The notes beneath the pieces were generated by a model. That model was not told the origin of the DNA. It saw only the letters and a program-made list of their open reading frames with translations, and made no database searches. Shown here in pieces: positions 27,755-36,753 of a stretch of 64,000 bases of DNA; the stretch's first letter is position 1; each line of letters starts with the position of its first letter. Made by a program: the position numbers and the translations under genes. Source of the DNA: Tissierellales bacterium (GTDB taxonomy: Bacteria > Bacillota > Clostridia > Tissierellales > Sedimentibacteraceae); assembly GCA_018433765.1 (NCBI GenBank), contig JAHDQO010000005.1, forward strand, positions 124,001-188,000, written 5' to 3'.

Positions 27755-27790
27755 ACCACAGAAAAACACGGAAGGACACGGAAAAGTGCT
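27755..27790 (+). repeat. CACGGAA short-period repeat, copy 1
   Basis: A phased repeat of CACGGAA units with about a 10-base period (CCACAG-AAAAACACGGAAGG-ACACGGAAAA), in the 87-base gap after the YhaN gene. Related copies lie at 35368 and 41266 in the opposite orientation. Confidence 0.65.
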
Positions 27791-27838
27791 TCTCACCTAT
27801 TAAAGAGATAAGAAGATAATTAAAAGTGGAGTTTATTT

Positions 27839-28531
27839 ATGAAGGTTTTTGCAATAGCAGATTTACATATGGATAATAAAAAAGAAAAGCCAATGGATAT
27901 ATTCGGAGACAATTGGAAAAACCATGAGGAACGTATATTTGATTCATGGCAGAGAAAAGTTAATAATGATGATTTAGTCCTAATACCAGGTGATATTTCC
28001 TGGGCAATGAACTTAGAAGGAGCATCAGAAGATTTAAAAAAAATAGACGGACTTTCTGGGAAAAAAGTCATGATTCGGGGAAATCACGATTATTGGTGGG
28101 CTACTAAATCAAAACTTGATAAATTGGATATGAAAACTATAGTTTTCTTAAAAAATGATAGTTTTGTAATAAATAATATAGGTATATTTGGCACTCGAGG
28201 CTGGATATCTCGTGATGATAGAGAATTTAGCGAAAATGACGAAAAAATATTTAAAAGAGAATTAATGAGATTAGAAAATTCACTATTGAGCATTAATCAA
28301 AAAGTAAAAACTAAAATAGCAATGGTACACTTTCCTCCATTTTTCGCAACAGGGGAAACTAATGAATTTGTTGACGTGATGAAAGAATATAACATTGATA
28401 TATGTTTGTATGGACATCTGCACGGAGAAGGACATAACAATATTAAGGAAGGTGTAATAAATGATGTAGAATTTCACTGTGTATCATCAGATTATTTGGA
28501 CTTTAACCTTAAAGAAATAAAAGAATTATGA
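27839..28531 (+). CDS. Metallophosphoesterase (COG1768-like phosphohydrolase)
   Basis: 230 residues. Calcineurin-like metal motifs are IADLHMD, IPGDISWAMN, IRGNHDYWW, MVHFPPF and YGHLHGEGH. The W-rich ISWAMN and NHDYWW pieces match a small predicted phosphohydrolase family common in Clostridia and Bacilli. The natural substrate is unknown. It follows the YhaO-YhaN operon and may share its transcript. An AGTGGAG site precedes the ATG. Confidence 0.85.
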   Translation: MKVFAIADLHMDNKKEKPMDIFGDNWKNHEERIFDSWQRKVNNDDLVLIPGDISWAMNLEGASEDLKKIDGLSGKKVMIRGNHDYWWATKSKLDKLDMKTIVFLKNDSFVINNIGIFGTRGWISRDDREFSENDEKIFKRELMRLENSLLSINQKVKTKIAMVHFPPFFATGETNEFVDVMKEYNIDICLYGHLHGEGHNNIKEGVINDVEFHCVSSDYLDFNLKEIKEL

Positions 28532-28554
28532 TAAATAAAAGTAAAGGGAAATTT

Positions 28555-28583
28555 CTTGACAAATTTGTACTATTGAGGTAATA
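28555..28583 (+). promoter_or_regulatory. SigmaA-type promoter for the hutG-like/folT operon
   Basis: TTGACA, a 17-base spacer and TAATAT lie just downstream of the phosphoesterase stop. The predicted start is about 75 nt before the riboswitch aptamer. Confidence 0.7.
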
Positions 28584-28666
28584 TATAGCGTAAACTATTA
28601 ATTTTAAAAATAATTGAGTGGTTTACATGTTTACTGCATCATTAAAATTTAATTTATGGTATTTAA

Positions 28667-28738
28667 ATCGTTATACGACTGACGGAAGTGGAATTAACCA
28701 CATGAAGTATATCGATTAACTAGCCGACCGTCTGGGCA
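28667..28738 (+). promoter_or_regulatory. ZTP/ZMP riboswitch (pfl motif) upstream of formylglutamate amidohydrolase and folT
   Basis: P1 ATCGTTATAC/GTATATCGAT encloses GACTGACGGAA and a GTGG/CCAC hairpin; then comes GCCGACCGTCTGGGC. GACGG pairs with CCGTC, where the pflB copy has GGCGG and CCGCC: a compensatory change in the pseudoknot. The conserved GGGAG stretch is here TGAAG, so this copy is slightly off consensus. It senses ZMP/ZTP accumulating when 10-formyl-THF is low. Confidence 0.87.
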
Positions 28739-28766
28739 AATAGCCCAATGCGTTCGGCTATTTTTT
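28721..28766 (+). terminator. Riboswitch expression-platform terminator
   Basis: TAGCCGA/TTCGGCTA and TGGGC/GCCCA form an interrupted stem followed by TTTTTT. It uses the 3' strand of the aptamer, predicting read-through when ligand binds. Confidence 0.85.
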
Positions 28767-28790
28767 ATTTAGAAAGGAGTATATAATATT

Positions 28791-29588
28791 ATGCAATTAT
28801 TTGAGGTGAGTAATAAATTAGTAAATGAATATCCTATCGTAATCAGCATTCCACACAGTGGAACTTTAATACCACAGAATATACGCAATAGGATGATAGA
28901 GTCAATCATATTACCAAACATGGATTGGTATCTACCAGAGTTGTATTCATTTATTCCCGATATGGGAATCACAGTAATAAAGTCAAACATAAGTCGTTAT
29001 GTTGTGGATTTGAACCGAAGTCTTGATGATAGTGACTATACAGGGGGATACCACAGCTTGGTATATCAACGAACAACATTTGACCGAGGAATGTATAAGA
29101 TTCCTTTAAATGAAGATGAAATTAAGCAACGTATTGAAATGTATTACTTGCCATATCACTATGAATTGGAACAACTTTTACGAGAAAAATTAACGAAGTT
29201 TCCAAAGGTTTATTTACTTGATATGCATAGCTTCTTTGCTGATTTTTATGGTAAGCCAAATGGTGATGTTATTTTATCTAATCGGGATCATGAAACATCG
29301 TCACCTCAAACAATGAGTGTACTTAGTAACAATCTAACATCAGAAGGATATATTGTTACAGAAAATTTAATAAAGGGTGGACATATAACAAGTGGTTACA
29401 AAAAGATATTTGGTAAAGATATTGAATGCATACAAATGGAACTGCGCTATACTGTCTATTTAGAAAAACGATATTTTGGTGAAGAAGAGGTTAATAAATG
29501 GGATGATGTCCTGTTTTCTTGTGCTCAGCAAAAGCTTAAAAATGTATTTAAAAATACTTTTGAAGCATATCGGCAAAAAATTCAATAA
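28791..29588 (+). CDS. N-formylglutamate amidohydrolase family protein
   Basis: 265 residues, FGase family (HutG type). The N-terminal ISIPHSGTLIPQ carries the conserved His-Ser-Gly, followed by DWYLPELY, VVDLNRS and LLDMHSFF. The family releases formate and glutamate from N-formylglutamate in histidine breakdown, but no hut gene is near. It is the first gene after a ZTP riboswitch and is followed by folT after 11 bases. So here it may recover formate, or act on a folate-related N-formyl or glutamate conjugate. The last point is inference. Confidence 0.85.
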   Translation: MQLFEVSNKLVNEYPIVISIPHSGTLIPQNIRNRMIESIILPNMDWYLPELYSFIPDMGITVIKSNISRYVVDLNRSLDDSDYTGGYHSLVYQRTTFDRGMYKIPLNEDEIKQRIEMYYLPYHYELEQLLREKLTKFPKVYLLDMHSFFADFYGKPNGDVILSNRDHETSSPQTMSVLSNNLTSEGYIVTENLIKGGHITSGYKKIFGKDIECIQMELRYTVYLEKRYFGEEEVNKWDDVLFSCAQQKLKNVFKNTFEAYRQKIQ

Positions 29589-29599
29589 GGAGATTTTTA

Positions 29600-30106
29600 A
29601 TGAGAAAAAATTCAGTACATAAAATAGTGTTCATAGGTTTACTTATAGGCTTACAGGTTATTTTGTCACGTTTTTTATCAATAGCAACGCCTATTGTTAA
29701 AATAGGTTTTTCTTTTTTGCCTGTAGTAATTACAGCTATTATGTATGGACCAATTTATGCGGGGATCGGCTCGGCCCTTGGTGACTTTTTAGGTTCTATG
29801 CTATTTCCAATAGCAAAGTTTTTCCCAGGGTTTACATTTTCATCATTTCTATCAGGCGTAGTTTATGGCATTTTTTTGCATAATAAACCAAAACAAATGT
29901 GGCGTGTTCTTTGTGCAGTTTTTATAGTAAATGTTGCTATAAACCTGTTCTTAAATACATTTTGGTTGTATATAATTTATGGACAAGGTTTTCTAGCATT
30001 AATGCCAACAAGAGTCATTCAAAATTTAATAATGATACTTGTTAAGGTCGTTACCATATGGAATATTTGTTATAGATCAAAATTGGGGTCAGGCTTGACA
30101 AGTTGA
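29600..30106 (+). CDS. folT: Folate ECF transporter S component
   Basis: 168 residues with about five or six hydrophobic segments. The features VHKIVFIGLLIGLQVILSRFLSI, FSFLPVVITAIMYGP and GIGSALGDFLGSMLFP mark the FolT substrate-binding subunit of energy-coupling-factor importers. The ATPase and EcfT subunits are not nearby and would be shared group-II modules. GGAG lies seven bases before the ATG. Control by the upstream ZTP riboswitch would raise folate uptake when formyl-folate is low. Confidence 0.9.
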   Translation: MRKNSVHKIVFIGLLIGLQVILSRFLSIATPIVKIGFSFLPVVITAIMYGPIYAGIGSALGDFLGSMLFPIAKFFPGFTFSSFLSGVVYGIFLHNKPKQMWRVLCAVFIVNVAINLFLNTFWLYIIYGQGFLALMPTRVIQNLIMILVKVVTIWNICYRSKLGSGLTS

Positions 30107-30112
30107 CGAATC

Positions 30113-30146
30113 AAAACTGCTGCATTATGCAGCAGTTTATTTTTTG
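30113..30146 (+). terminator. Intrinsic terminator after folT
   Basis: AAACTGCTGCA/TGCAGCAGTTT stem with a tight loop, followed by ATTTTTT. Confidence 0.88.
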
Positions 30147-30294
30147 TAGTATTAAGACCCTTTTTATTTGCTGCATATTATCAAATTAAAAGAAAAAAGT
30201 TCTAAGATATATTGTAAAATAATATAGTTTACGGTAAAATTATGTATTGTATCAATTAATAGGCTATAAAATTTCACGAAAGGAAGAATGTATA

Positions 30295-31254
30295 ATGAAT
30301 TTAGTAGAGCTTAATCAAAAAGTTAAAGGAAATGTTTCTAAAGTTATGGTTGGATGTGATGAAGTAGTAGAGTTAATTTTAACATCCATTTTAGTTTCGG
30401 GACATGTTTTATTAGAGGATGTTCCAGGATTAGGAAAAACTATGCTTGCAAGGAGTCTTTCAAAAACAATTGATGCAGAATTTAAAAGAATACAGTTCAC
30501 TCCAGATTTACTTCCATCGGATTTAATAGGTATAAATTATTATAATCAAAAAAAAGGAGAATTTGAATTCAAGAGAGGACCGTTGTTTAGTCAAATAGTG
30601 TTAGCAGACGAAATAAACAGAGCTACACCAAGAACTCAATCAAGCCTACTAGAAGCAATGGCAGAAAATCAAATAACAGTTGACGGAAAGTCATATAAAT
30701 TAGAGCAGCCATTTTTAGTAATAGCTACTCAAAATCCAGTAGAAAGTCAAGGTACATTTGCATTACCAGAAGCACAGCTTGATAGATTCATGATGAAACT
30801 TTCTATAGGTTATCTTGAAAAAGATCAAGAGAAAGATATTATAAAAAAACATGGGAATAGTAGTCCACTTATTCAGCTTAAAAGTATAATAAGTTGTGAA
30901 GATATAATTAAAGCAAGACAAAGTTATAAAAAAGTATATTTTAGTGATACGGTTATGGATTATATGCTTGAAATAATTAATGAAACAAGAATAAGCACAA
31001 ACATTATATTAGGTATTAGTCCTAGAGGCTCGTTAGGCATGTATAAATGCTGTAAAGCGTATGCAGGATTAAAAGGAAGAGATTATGTCTTACCTGATGA
31101 TGTAAAATATCTAGCTAACTATATCTTACCTCATAGAATGATAGTAAAAGGACAAGGGTTTACTTCAGAAAATACACCTCAAAAAGAAATAGAAAAGATT
31201 ATGAATAGAGTAAAGGTTCCTACAGAGAGTTTTAATAAAAAAAGAAATGAGTAA
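30295..31254 (+). CDS. MoxR family AAA+ ATPase
   Basis: 319 residues from the ATG after the AAAGGAAG site; an upstream frame extension to 30247 has no ribosome site. Walker A is LEDVPGLGKTMLA, Walker B VLADEINRATPRTQS, and sensor block ATQNPVESQGTFALPEAQLDRFM. MoxR ATPases act as chaperones or activators for products of adjacent DUF58 genes. It heads a MoxR-DUF58-DUF4129 operon. A repeat copy begins at its stop codon. Confidence 0.92.
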   Translation: MNLVELNQKVKGNVSKVMVGCDEVVELILTSILVSGHVLLEDVPGLGKTMLARSLSKTIDAEFKRIQFTPDLLPSDLIGINYYNQKKGEFEFKRGPLFSQIVLADEINRATPRTQSSLLEAMAENQITVDGKSYKLEQPFLVIATQNPVESQGTFALPEAQLDRFMMKLSIGYLEKDQEKDIIKKHGNSSPLIQLKSIISCEDIIKARQSYKKVYFSDTVMDYMLEIINETRISTNIILGISPRGSLGMYKCCKAYAGLKGRDYVLPDDVKYLANYILPHRMIVKGQGFTSENTPQKEIEKIMNRVKVPTESFNKKRNE

Positions 31255-31304
31255 TTAGTAACGAGTAACATGGAAGCTTTACTAGTGTAAAGCATAAGCG
31301 AAAG
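31245..31304 (+). repeat. Intergenic hairpin element, copy 4 (short)
   Basis: An AATGAGTAATTAGTAACGAG arm starts in the last MoxR codons, followed by hairpin GCTTTACTAGTGTAAAGC at 31276-31293. No second hairpin or right arm is present, so this is a truncated copy inside an operon. Confidence 0.75.
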
Positions 31305-31306
31305 GA

Positions 31307-32419
31307 ATGGATAGTGAGATGGGAGAAGTTAGTACCATTGTTATTATTGTAGTTTTACTTTATTTGATAAGTACATATTGGAGATATGTAAGCAGTAAAA
31401 ATGTCTTTATTAATATAGATTTTGACAAGTTTAGAATTATAGAAGGTGAAAAAGCTTTATTAATAACAGAAGTTGTTAATAGAAAATTTTTACCTCTGCC
31501 AATAATAAAATTTAATATGAAAATACCTATACAATTACATAAGAAAAACTATAAAGCTAAAGAGTATATAGATAAAACAGTATATTTATATACATTTATA
31601 ACATCTCTTATAAGCTTTCAGAAAGTAAAGAAAAAAAACGTATTTGTTGCAGAGAAACGTGGATATTATATTTTAAGAAATATAGAAGTAGAACTCATTG
31701 ATTTATTTGGGAAATCAAGAGAAAATATAAAATTTAAAAACACACCTCATATGATAGTACATCCAAAACCCGAAAATTTAGGACAGCTTATATTTGATAA
31801 TAAGAGTTTACAAGGAGAGCAAATAGTTAGAAGATGGATAATGCCAGATCCTATACTTTGTTCTGGTGTTAGACAGTATAACATTGGAGATAGTTTTAAA
31901 GATATAGATTGGAAAGCAACAGCAAAATTAGGTGAATTATATGTCAAAAAATATGAATATACTTCAGATCCATCTCTAATAGTTTTAATAGATGTGCTAT
32001 TAGATAAAAGGAAAATATATTTTGATGAACAATATGTTGATAAAGCTGTAAAAATTGCTGCTTCAATAGCTAAATATACATCGAGATTAGGTATACCATT
32101 TGGATTAGCAACAAATGCTTTTGTTAGATATTTAGATATAGAAGCGATAATGCCTGATACGGGAAGTGAACACCTCACAAAAACATATGATTTACTTGCT
32201 TGTATATCTCCTCATCCTAATAATTTTATAAGAAATATTGTTGAACATTATTATAGAAATTATTATGAGAATAATACTTTTATTTTCATGGTTTATAAAA
32301 TAACTGAAGAAACATACGAATTAATTTCAAATATATCCAGACATAACAAGATTAAGCTGTTTGTATATAACAAAAGTAATGTAATTTTTAACAACAACGT
32401 AGAAATTTTCAGCATATGA
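31307..32419 (+). CDS. DUF58 domain-containing membrane protein
   Basis: 370 residues. One hydrophobic segment lies near the N-terminus, then a beta-rich part, then the DUF58 core with VRQYNIGDSFKDIDWKATAKLGELYVKKYE and a von Willebrand A-like region (LIVLIDVLLDKR). Partner of MoxR in a conserved gene pair of unknown detailed role, often linked to cell-envelope or peptidase maturation. The start is uncertain: AAAGGA abuts the first ATG (31307), while another ATG lies at 31319. Confidence 0.88.
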   Translation: MDSEMGEVSTIVIIVVLLYLISTYWRYVSSKNVFINIDFDKFRIIEGEKALLITEVVNRKFLPLPIIKFNMKIPIQLHKKNYKAKEYIDKTVYLYTFITSLISFQKVKKKNVFVAEKRGYYILRNIEVELIDLFGKSRENIKFKNTPHMIVHPKPENLGQLIFDNKSLQGEQIVRRWIMPDPILCSGVRQYNIGDSFKDIDWKATAKLGELYVKKYEYTSDPSLIVLIDVLLDKRKIYFDEQYVDKAVKIAASIAKYTSRLGIPFGLATNAFVRYLDIEAIMPDTGSEHLTKTYDLLACISPHPNNFIRNIVEHYYRNYYENNTFIFMVYKITEETYELISNISRHNKIKLFVYNKSNVIFNNNVEIFSI

Positions 32420-32465
32420 TATTAAGAGTTAAAAGACAAATTTATTTGAAAGGAAAATAGGTAGT

Positions 32466-33785
32466 GTGGTAACATTTGATAAGATAATAGGATTATTAAC
32501 TAAATCATTGTATTTAACTTTAAGAGTATTTCTCATTTTTGTAATTCCATTAAATATTCTGTTTTCAAATTTATTTGGAAGCTACAATACTGATATACTA
32601 TTGATAGTAAGTATATTATTATACTTAATTAGTTTATTAATAACAAAACAAATATTAAGTACAGAAGAAAACAAGCAAAAAAATACAAAGATTTTTCTAT
32701 TTATTAGTTTAATATTATCAGTAGTTTTATCATTAATTTTGTTTAAAAACATGCCAATTTATATTTATGCTCTAGGTATACTTTATTTTATTTTTTTATT
32801 GTATGATAGTGTTAAAAACAGTACACGTAAAGAAAATTTAGATAGAGAATTAAATTCAACTATAAAGACAATATTAATATTTATTGTTCTTATCGTATTA
32901 GCTAAGATTTCTTTAGATAAGCTAGCTGTAAGTTTAAATAGATATTTAATATTATATTTTTTAATATCATTAGTTTACTTATGTAGAATAAATATTAAAT
33001 CCGAATACGAATCAATGTATCATGATACTATAAATAAATCTAAGAATATGGTTTTATTTAATATAATCTCTGTAGCATTGATAGCTTTTCTGTATTTATC
33101 AAAAGATATTACATACATAATAATAAATGGCTTCAAATATTTTACAGGTATAATACTGAAATTTGCAGAATTTGTTATAACTAAAATAATATATTATATT
33201 GCTTACTTTTTTGTTTTTTTAATAAGCAAAACACCATTATTTAAGAAAAAAATAGAATATGAGGATATAAACATTTCAGATATAGAAAGTACTAAAATTG
33301 TATTAGAATCTAGTTCTGGAAGTAATATAATTGGATATATAATTAAATCATTATTATTAATATTTTTCATACTAATAATAATTAAAATTATTAAAGCTAT
33401 ATATAAAAAAATAGCAGAATATTTAACAAAACAATCAGAAACTGAAGATACAGAGGAAAAAGAATTTGTTTATGAAGGTGGATATTTATTAAATAATATT
33501 AAAAATAGGATTCAAAATATTATGAATAAATTAAGAAGTAAAGAAGAACTATATTACATTAGAAAAATCTATAAAAATAATGTTAATAAACTTATATCAA
33601 AAGGATATATGTTTAAGAAATATTATACACCAAATGAGTATATAAAGAAATTACCTCAAGAACAAGTGAAAGAACTTAAATTTAATGAGTTAACTAAAGC
33701 ATATAATGATTATAGATACGGACATAATATGTCAGTAAAATACAAACAATACAGTGAAAGTGAGTACAACAATAATACAGAATAA
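32466..33785 (+). CDS. Membrane protein with DUF4129-like C-terminus
   Basis: 439 residues starting with GTG. The first 250 residues hold about six hydrophobic segments, another lies near 300, and the C-terminal 100 residues are soluble. That tail (YYIRKIYKNNVNKLISKGYMFKKYYTPNEYIKK) resembles the DUF4129 domain usually attached to transglutaminase-like proteins in MoxR-DUF58 operons. No transglutaminase domain is visible here or next door. It completes the three-gene operon. Confidence 0.6.
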   Translation: MVTFDKIIGLLTKSLYLTLRVFLIFVIPLNILFSNLFGSYNTDILLIVSILLYLISLLITKQILSTEENKQKNTKIFLFISLILSVVLSLILFKNMPIYIYALGILYFIFLLYDSVKNSTRKENLDRELNSTIKTILIFIVLIVLAKISLDKLAVSLNRYLILYFLISLVYLCRINIKSEYESMYHDTINKSKNMVLFNIISVALIAFLYLSKDITYIIINGFKYFTGIILKFAEFVITKIIYYIAYFFVFLISKTPLFKKKIEYEDINISDIESTKIVLESSSGSNIIGYIIKSLLLIFFILIIIKIIKAIYKKIAEYLTKQSETEDTEEKEFVYEGGYLLNNIKNRIQNIMNKLRSKEELYYIRKIYKNNVNKLISKGYMFKKYYTPNEYIKKLPQEQVKELKFNELTKAYNDYRYGHNMSVKYKQYSESEYNNNTE

Positions 33786-33831
33786 TAGACAATTGTGTTC
33801 GTATAAAACACACAATTACTGTAAAATGCAT

Positions 33832-33860
33832 TTGACTTAAACACAAAAAAGAGATATGAT
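33832..33860 (+). promoter_or_regulatory. SigmaA-type promoter for tdh
   Basis: TTGACT and TATGAT are separated by 17 bases, ending about 30 bases before the tdh start. Confidence 0.65.
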
Positions 33861-33894
33861 ATATTCAAAGAAAATAGAAAAGAGGGATATGTCT

Positions 33895-34932
33895 ATGTCT
33901 AATATGATGGATGCTTTAGTTAAAAAATATGCCGAACCGGGATTGTGGCTGGAAAAAGTTTCAATACCAAGTCCGGGTCAAGATGAAGTTTTAATAAAGT
34001 TACATAAGACTGCAATTTGTGGAACCGATATACACATATATAATTGGGATGAATGGTCACAAAAAACTATACCTGTCCCAATGACTATAGGACATGAATT
34101 TGTTGGAGAAATTATTGAACTGGGAGAAGGAGTAAAAGACATAAAGGTTGGAGATATAGTATCTGGAGAAGGACATATTGTATGTGGAAAATGCAGAAAC
34201 TGTTTAGCAGGTAGAAGGCATTTATGTAAAGATACTCAAGGCGTAGGAGTGAACAGAACAGGTATTTTCTCAGAGTATGCTGTTTTACCAGTATCTAACA
34301 TATGGCTTTGCGATCCTAATATTTCTGAAGAAGTGTTAAGTATTTTTGACCCACTTGGAAACGCTGTCCACACAGCTCTTTCATTTGACTTATTAGGAGA
34401 AGACGTTTTAATAACAGGTGCTGGACCTATAGGTATAATGGCAGCAGCAATAGCTAAACATGCAGGAGCAAGATTTGTTGTTGTAACAGATGTTAATGAC
34501 TATAGACTTGAACTAGCAAAAAAAATGGGAGCAACAAGAGTTGTAAATCCAACTAAAGAGACTTTAAATGATGTAATAAAAGAATTAGAAATGAAAGAAG
34601 GCTTTGATGTCGGACTTGAAATGTCTGGAAATGCATCAGCATTTAACGATATGATAGATGTAATGTTCCACGGTGGTAAAATAGCTATGTTAGGCATACA
34701 AGGACCAGAAACAAAGATAGACTGGAATAAAGTTGTATTTAATGGATTATTCTTAAAAGGAATATATGGAAGAGAAATGTTTGAAACATGGTACAAAATG
34801 TCATCAATGCTTCAATCTGGACTAAATATAGAACCTATTATAACACATAAATTTAATTACAAGGAATTTAAAAAAGGCTTCGAAATAATGAAAAGCGGAC
34901 AGTCAGGTAAAGTAATCTTAGAATGGAATTGA
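33895..34932 (+). CDS. tdh: L-threonine 3-dehydrogenase
   Basis: Zinc-dependent medium-chain dehydrogenase oxidising threonine to 2-amino-3-ketobutyrate with NAD+. The ATG eight bases after AGAGGG is preferred, giving 345 residues; earlier in-frame starts lie in or before that site. Catalytic zinc motif [11 protein letters not shown] and GHEFVGE, structural zinc cysteines in [15 protein letters not shown], Rossmann loop [10 protein letters not shown]. Kbl, the next enzyme, lies 546 bp downstream behind a repeat nest. Confidence 0.95.
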   Translation: MSNMMDALVKKYAEPGLWLEKVSIPSPGQDEVLIKLHKTAICGTDIHIYNWDEWSQKTIPVPMTIGHEFVGEIIELGEGVKDIKVGDIVSGEGHIVCGKCRNCLAGRRHLCKDTQGVGVNRTGIFSEYAVLPVSNIWLCDPNISEEVLSIFDPLGNAVHTALSFDLLGEDVLITGAGPIGIMAAAIAKHAGARFVVVTDVNDYRLELAKKMGATRVVNPTKETLNDVIKELEMKEGFDVGLEMSGNASAFNDMIDVMFHGGKIAMLGIQGPETKIDWNKVVFNGLFLKGIYGREMFETWYKMSSMLQSGLNIEPIITHKFNYKEFKKGFEIMKSGQSGKVILEWN

Positions 34933-35285
34933 TAAAAAAATGAAAAATGATAAACGATAAACTAGAAACATGGAAACTTTACTGACGTAAAGTATTAATA
35001 AATAGAACGAGAGACGAGAAATGAGAAACGAGGAACATGGAAACTTTACTAATGTAAAGTATTAATAAAATAGAACGAGGGACGATAAATGAGAAACGAG
35101 CAATATGGAACTTTACTTATGTAAAGTATTTAATAAAATAAAACGAGAGACGATAAATGAGAAACGAGCAATATGGAAACTTTACTTATGTAAAGTATTT
35201 AATAAAATAATAAAATAAATTTTCATTAGAAAATTTATACCATGTTACTCGTTATTAATTACTACTTACTCGTTACTGATTACTC
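34933..35285 (+). repeat. Tandem array of intergenic hairpin elements, copies 5-8
   Basis: Four units of 67-69 bp, each with a CTTTAC-tetraloop-GTAAAG hairpin starting at 34977, 35044, 35111 and 35180 and an ACGAG-rich spacer. The array ends with a single second hairpin, AAATTTTC-ATTA-GAAAATTT (35217-35236), then a right arm ACCATGTTACTCGTTATTAA that is inverse to the left arm AACGAG-AACATGG. Confidence 0.85.
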
Positions 35286-35292
35286 ATTCATT

Positions 35293-35330
35293 ACGTCATC
35301 CTGAGCGTTAGTCGAAGGATCTTGAGTTAG
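35293..35330 (+). repeat. GTCATCCTGAGCG-type repeat
   Basis: The string GTCATCCTGAGCG-TTAG-TCGAAGGATCTTGAG is a partial inverted repeat and is far more G/C-rich than its surroundings. I recall very similar strings in intergenic DNA of unrelated bacteria. It lies within the repeat nest before kbl. Confidence 0.55.
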
Positions 35331-35367
35331 ATGTAGAGTTGCAAAGTTTGAAGTTGCAAAGAAATAA

Positions 35368-35395
35368 TTCCGTGTATTTCTGTGGTTAATTAAAG
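35368..35395 (-). repeat. CACGGAA short-period repeat, copy 2
   Basis: TTCCGTGTATTTCTGTGGTTAATTAA, the reverse orientation and shorter form of the repeat at 27755. Together with the elements before it, it fills the tdh-kbl gap. Confidence 0.6.
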
Positions 35396-35478
35396 ATTTA
35401 CGAAGAATGAGTAAATCATCATTTAACTATCAATTGTACACTATCAACTATAAATTAAATAAGTTTGGAGGGTGAAAA

Positions 35479-36669
35479 ATGTTTAAAAAAGCAAAAGAAG
35501 CGTATCAGAGTCAGTTAAAAGAAATTAGAGATAGCGGATTATGGAAAGATGAAAGAATTATAACAACACCGCAAAAAGGCAGAATAAACACTACACAAGT
35601 TGATGGAGTTCTTAACATGTGTGCAAATAACTACTTAGGATTAGCTAACAATTCTTTAGTAAGAGAAGCTGCTAAAGCAAGTTATGATAATTGGGGATAT
35701 GGATTATCATCAGTTAGATTTATATGTGGAACTCAAGAAATACATAAAAAATTAGAGCAAAAATTAACAGAATTCTTAGAAACAGAAGATACAATATTAT
35801 ATTCTTCATGTTTTGATGCAAATGGAGGATTGTTTGAAACAATTACGACAAAAGAAGATGCAATAATAAGTGATGAACTTAACCACGCCAGTATAATTGA
35901 CGGGGTAAGACTTAGCAAAGCAAAAAGATATAGATATAAAAACAATGATATGTCAGATTTGGAAGCACAATTAATTCAAGCAGAAAAAGATGGAGCTCGT
36001 CTAAAACTAATAGCTACAGACGGGGTATTCTCAATGGATGGTATTATAGCAAATCTCAAGGGAATATGTGATTTAGCAGATAAATATGATGCTCTTGTAA
36101 TGGTAGATGACAGCCATGCAGTAGGATTTGTTGGAAAACATGGAAAAGGAACGCCGGAATATAGAGATGTTATAGGCAGAGTAGATATAATTACAGGAAC
36201 ATTAGGGAAAGCTTTAGGAGGAGCAAGCGGAGGATATACAAGTGGAAGAAAAGAAATAATTGATTTATTGAGACAACGTTCAAGACCTTATTTATTCTCA
36301 AATACTTTAGCACCTGCTATAGCTTCAGCATCATTAAAAGTTCTTGAAATGCTTACAGAAAGCACAGAATATAGAGATAAAGTTGAAGAAAATACTAAAT
36401 ATTTTAGAAAGAAAATAAAAGAATTGGGATTTGATATAGTAGAAGGAGAACATCCAATAGTTCCAATAATGTTAGGAGATGCTGTATTATCACAAAAAAT
36501 GGCAGAAAAAATGCTTGAAAAAGGAGTATATGTAATAGGATTCTATTATCCTGTAGTTCCAAAAGGAAAAGCAAGAATTAGAACACAAATATCAGCCGCT
36601 CATTCAAAAGAAGACTTAGATTTCGCAATAAATGCATTCAAAGAAGCAAAAGAAGAATTAGGAATTTAG
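35479..36669 (+). CDS. kbl: Glycine C-acetyltransferase (2-amino-3-ketobutyrate CoA ligase)
   Basis: 396-residue PLP enzyme of the alpha-oxoamine synthase family. It cleaves 2-amino-3-ketobutyrate with CoA to glycine and acetyl-CoA. The PLP lysine is in [16 protein letters not shown], with the aspartate of [13 protein letters not shown] and the N-terminal NNYLGL block. With tdh it makes the threonine-to-glycine pathway. GGAGGG precedes the ATG. Because 546 bp of repeats separate it from tdh, it may have its own promoter; none is clear. Confidence 0.95.
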   Translation: MFKKAKEAYQSQLKEIRDSGLWKDERIITTPQKGRINTTQVDGVLNMCANNYLGLANNSLVREAAKASYDNWGYGLSSVRFICGTQEIHKKLEQKLTEFLETEDTILYSSCFDANGGLFETITTKEDAIISDELNHASIIDGVRLSKAKRYRYKNNDMSDLEAQLIQAEKDGARLKLIATDGVFSMDGIIANLKGICDLADKYDALVMVDDSHAVGFVGKHGKGTPEYRDVIGRVDIITGTLGKALGGASGGYTSGRKEIIDLLRQRSRPYLFSNTLAPAIASASLKVLEMLTESTEYRDKVEENTKYFRKKIKELGFDIVEGEHPIVPIMLGDAVLSQKMAEKMLEKGVYVIGFYYPVVPKGKARIRTQISAAHSKEDLDFAINAFKEAKEELGI

Positions 36670-36723
36670 TAAATTTAAAATTAAAAATGTAAAATTTAAA
36701 GTGAAATACGAAATTACAATTAA

Positions 36724-36753
36724 AAAAAATCTGCTGAAACATGCAGATTTTTT
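36724..36753. terminator. Bidirectional terminator between kbl and the RiPP cluster
   Basis: AAATCTGC/GCAGATTT stem with an eight-base loop and A/T tracts on both sides. It touches the last base of the minus-strand peptidase gene. Confidence 0.85.

Noticed and set aside
28585-28640. Independent small RNA from the GTAAAC/GTTTAC hairpin before the second riboswitch
   Set aside because: The hairpin has no T tract and lies between the promoter and the aptamer, so it is more simply the 5' part of the leader.
34933-35400. CRISPR array because of regularly spaced repeats before kbl
   Set aside because: Units are 67-69 bp with conserved spacers, internal hairpins and no unique spacer sequences; no cas genes are present.
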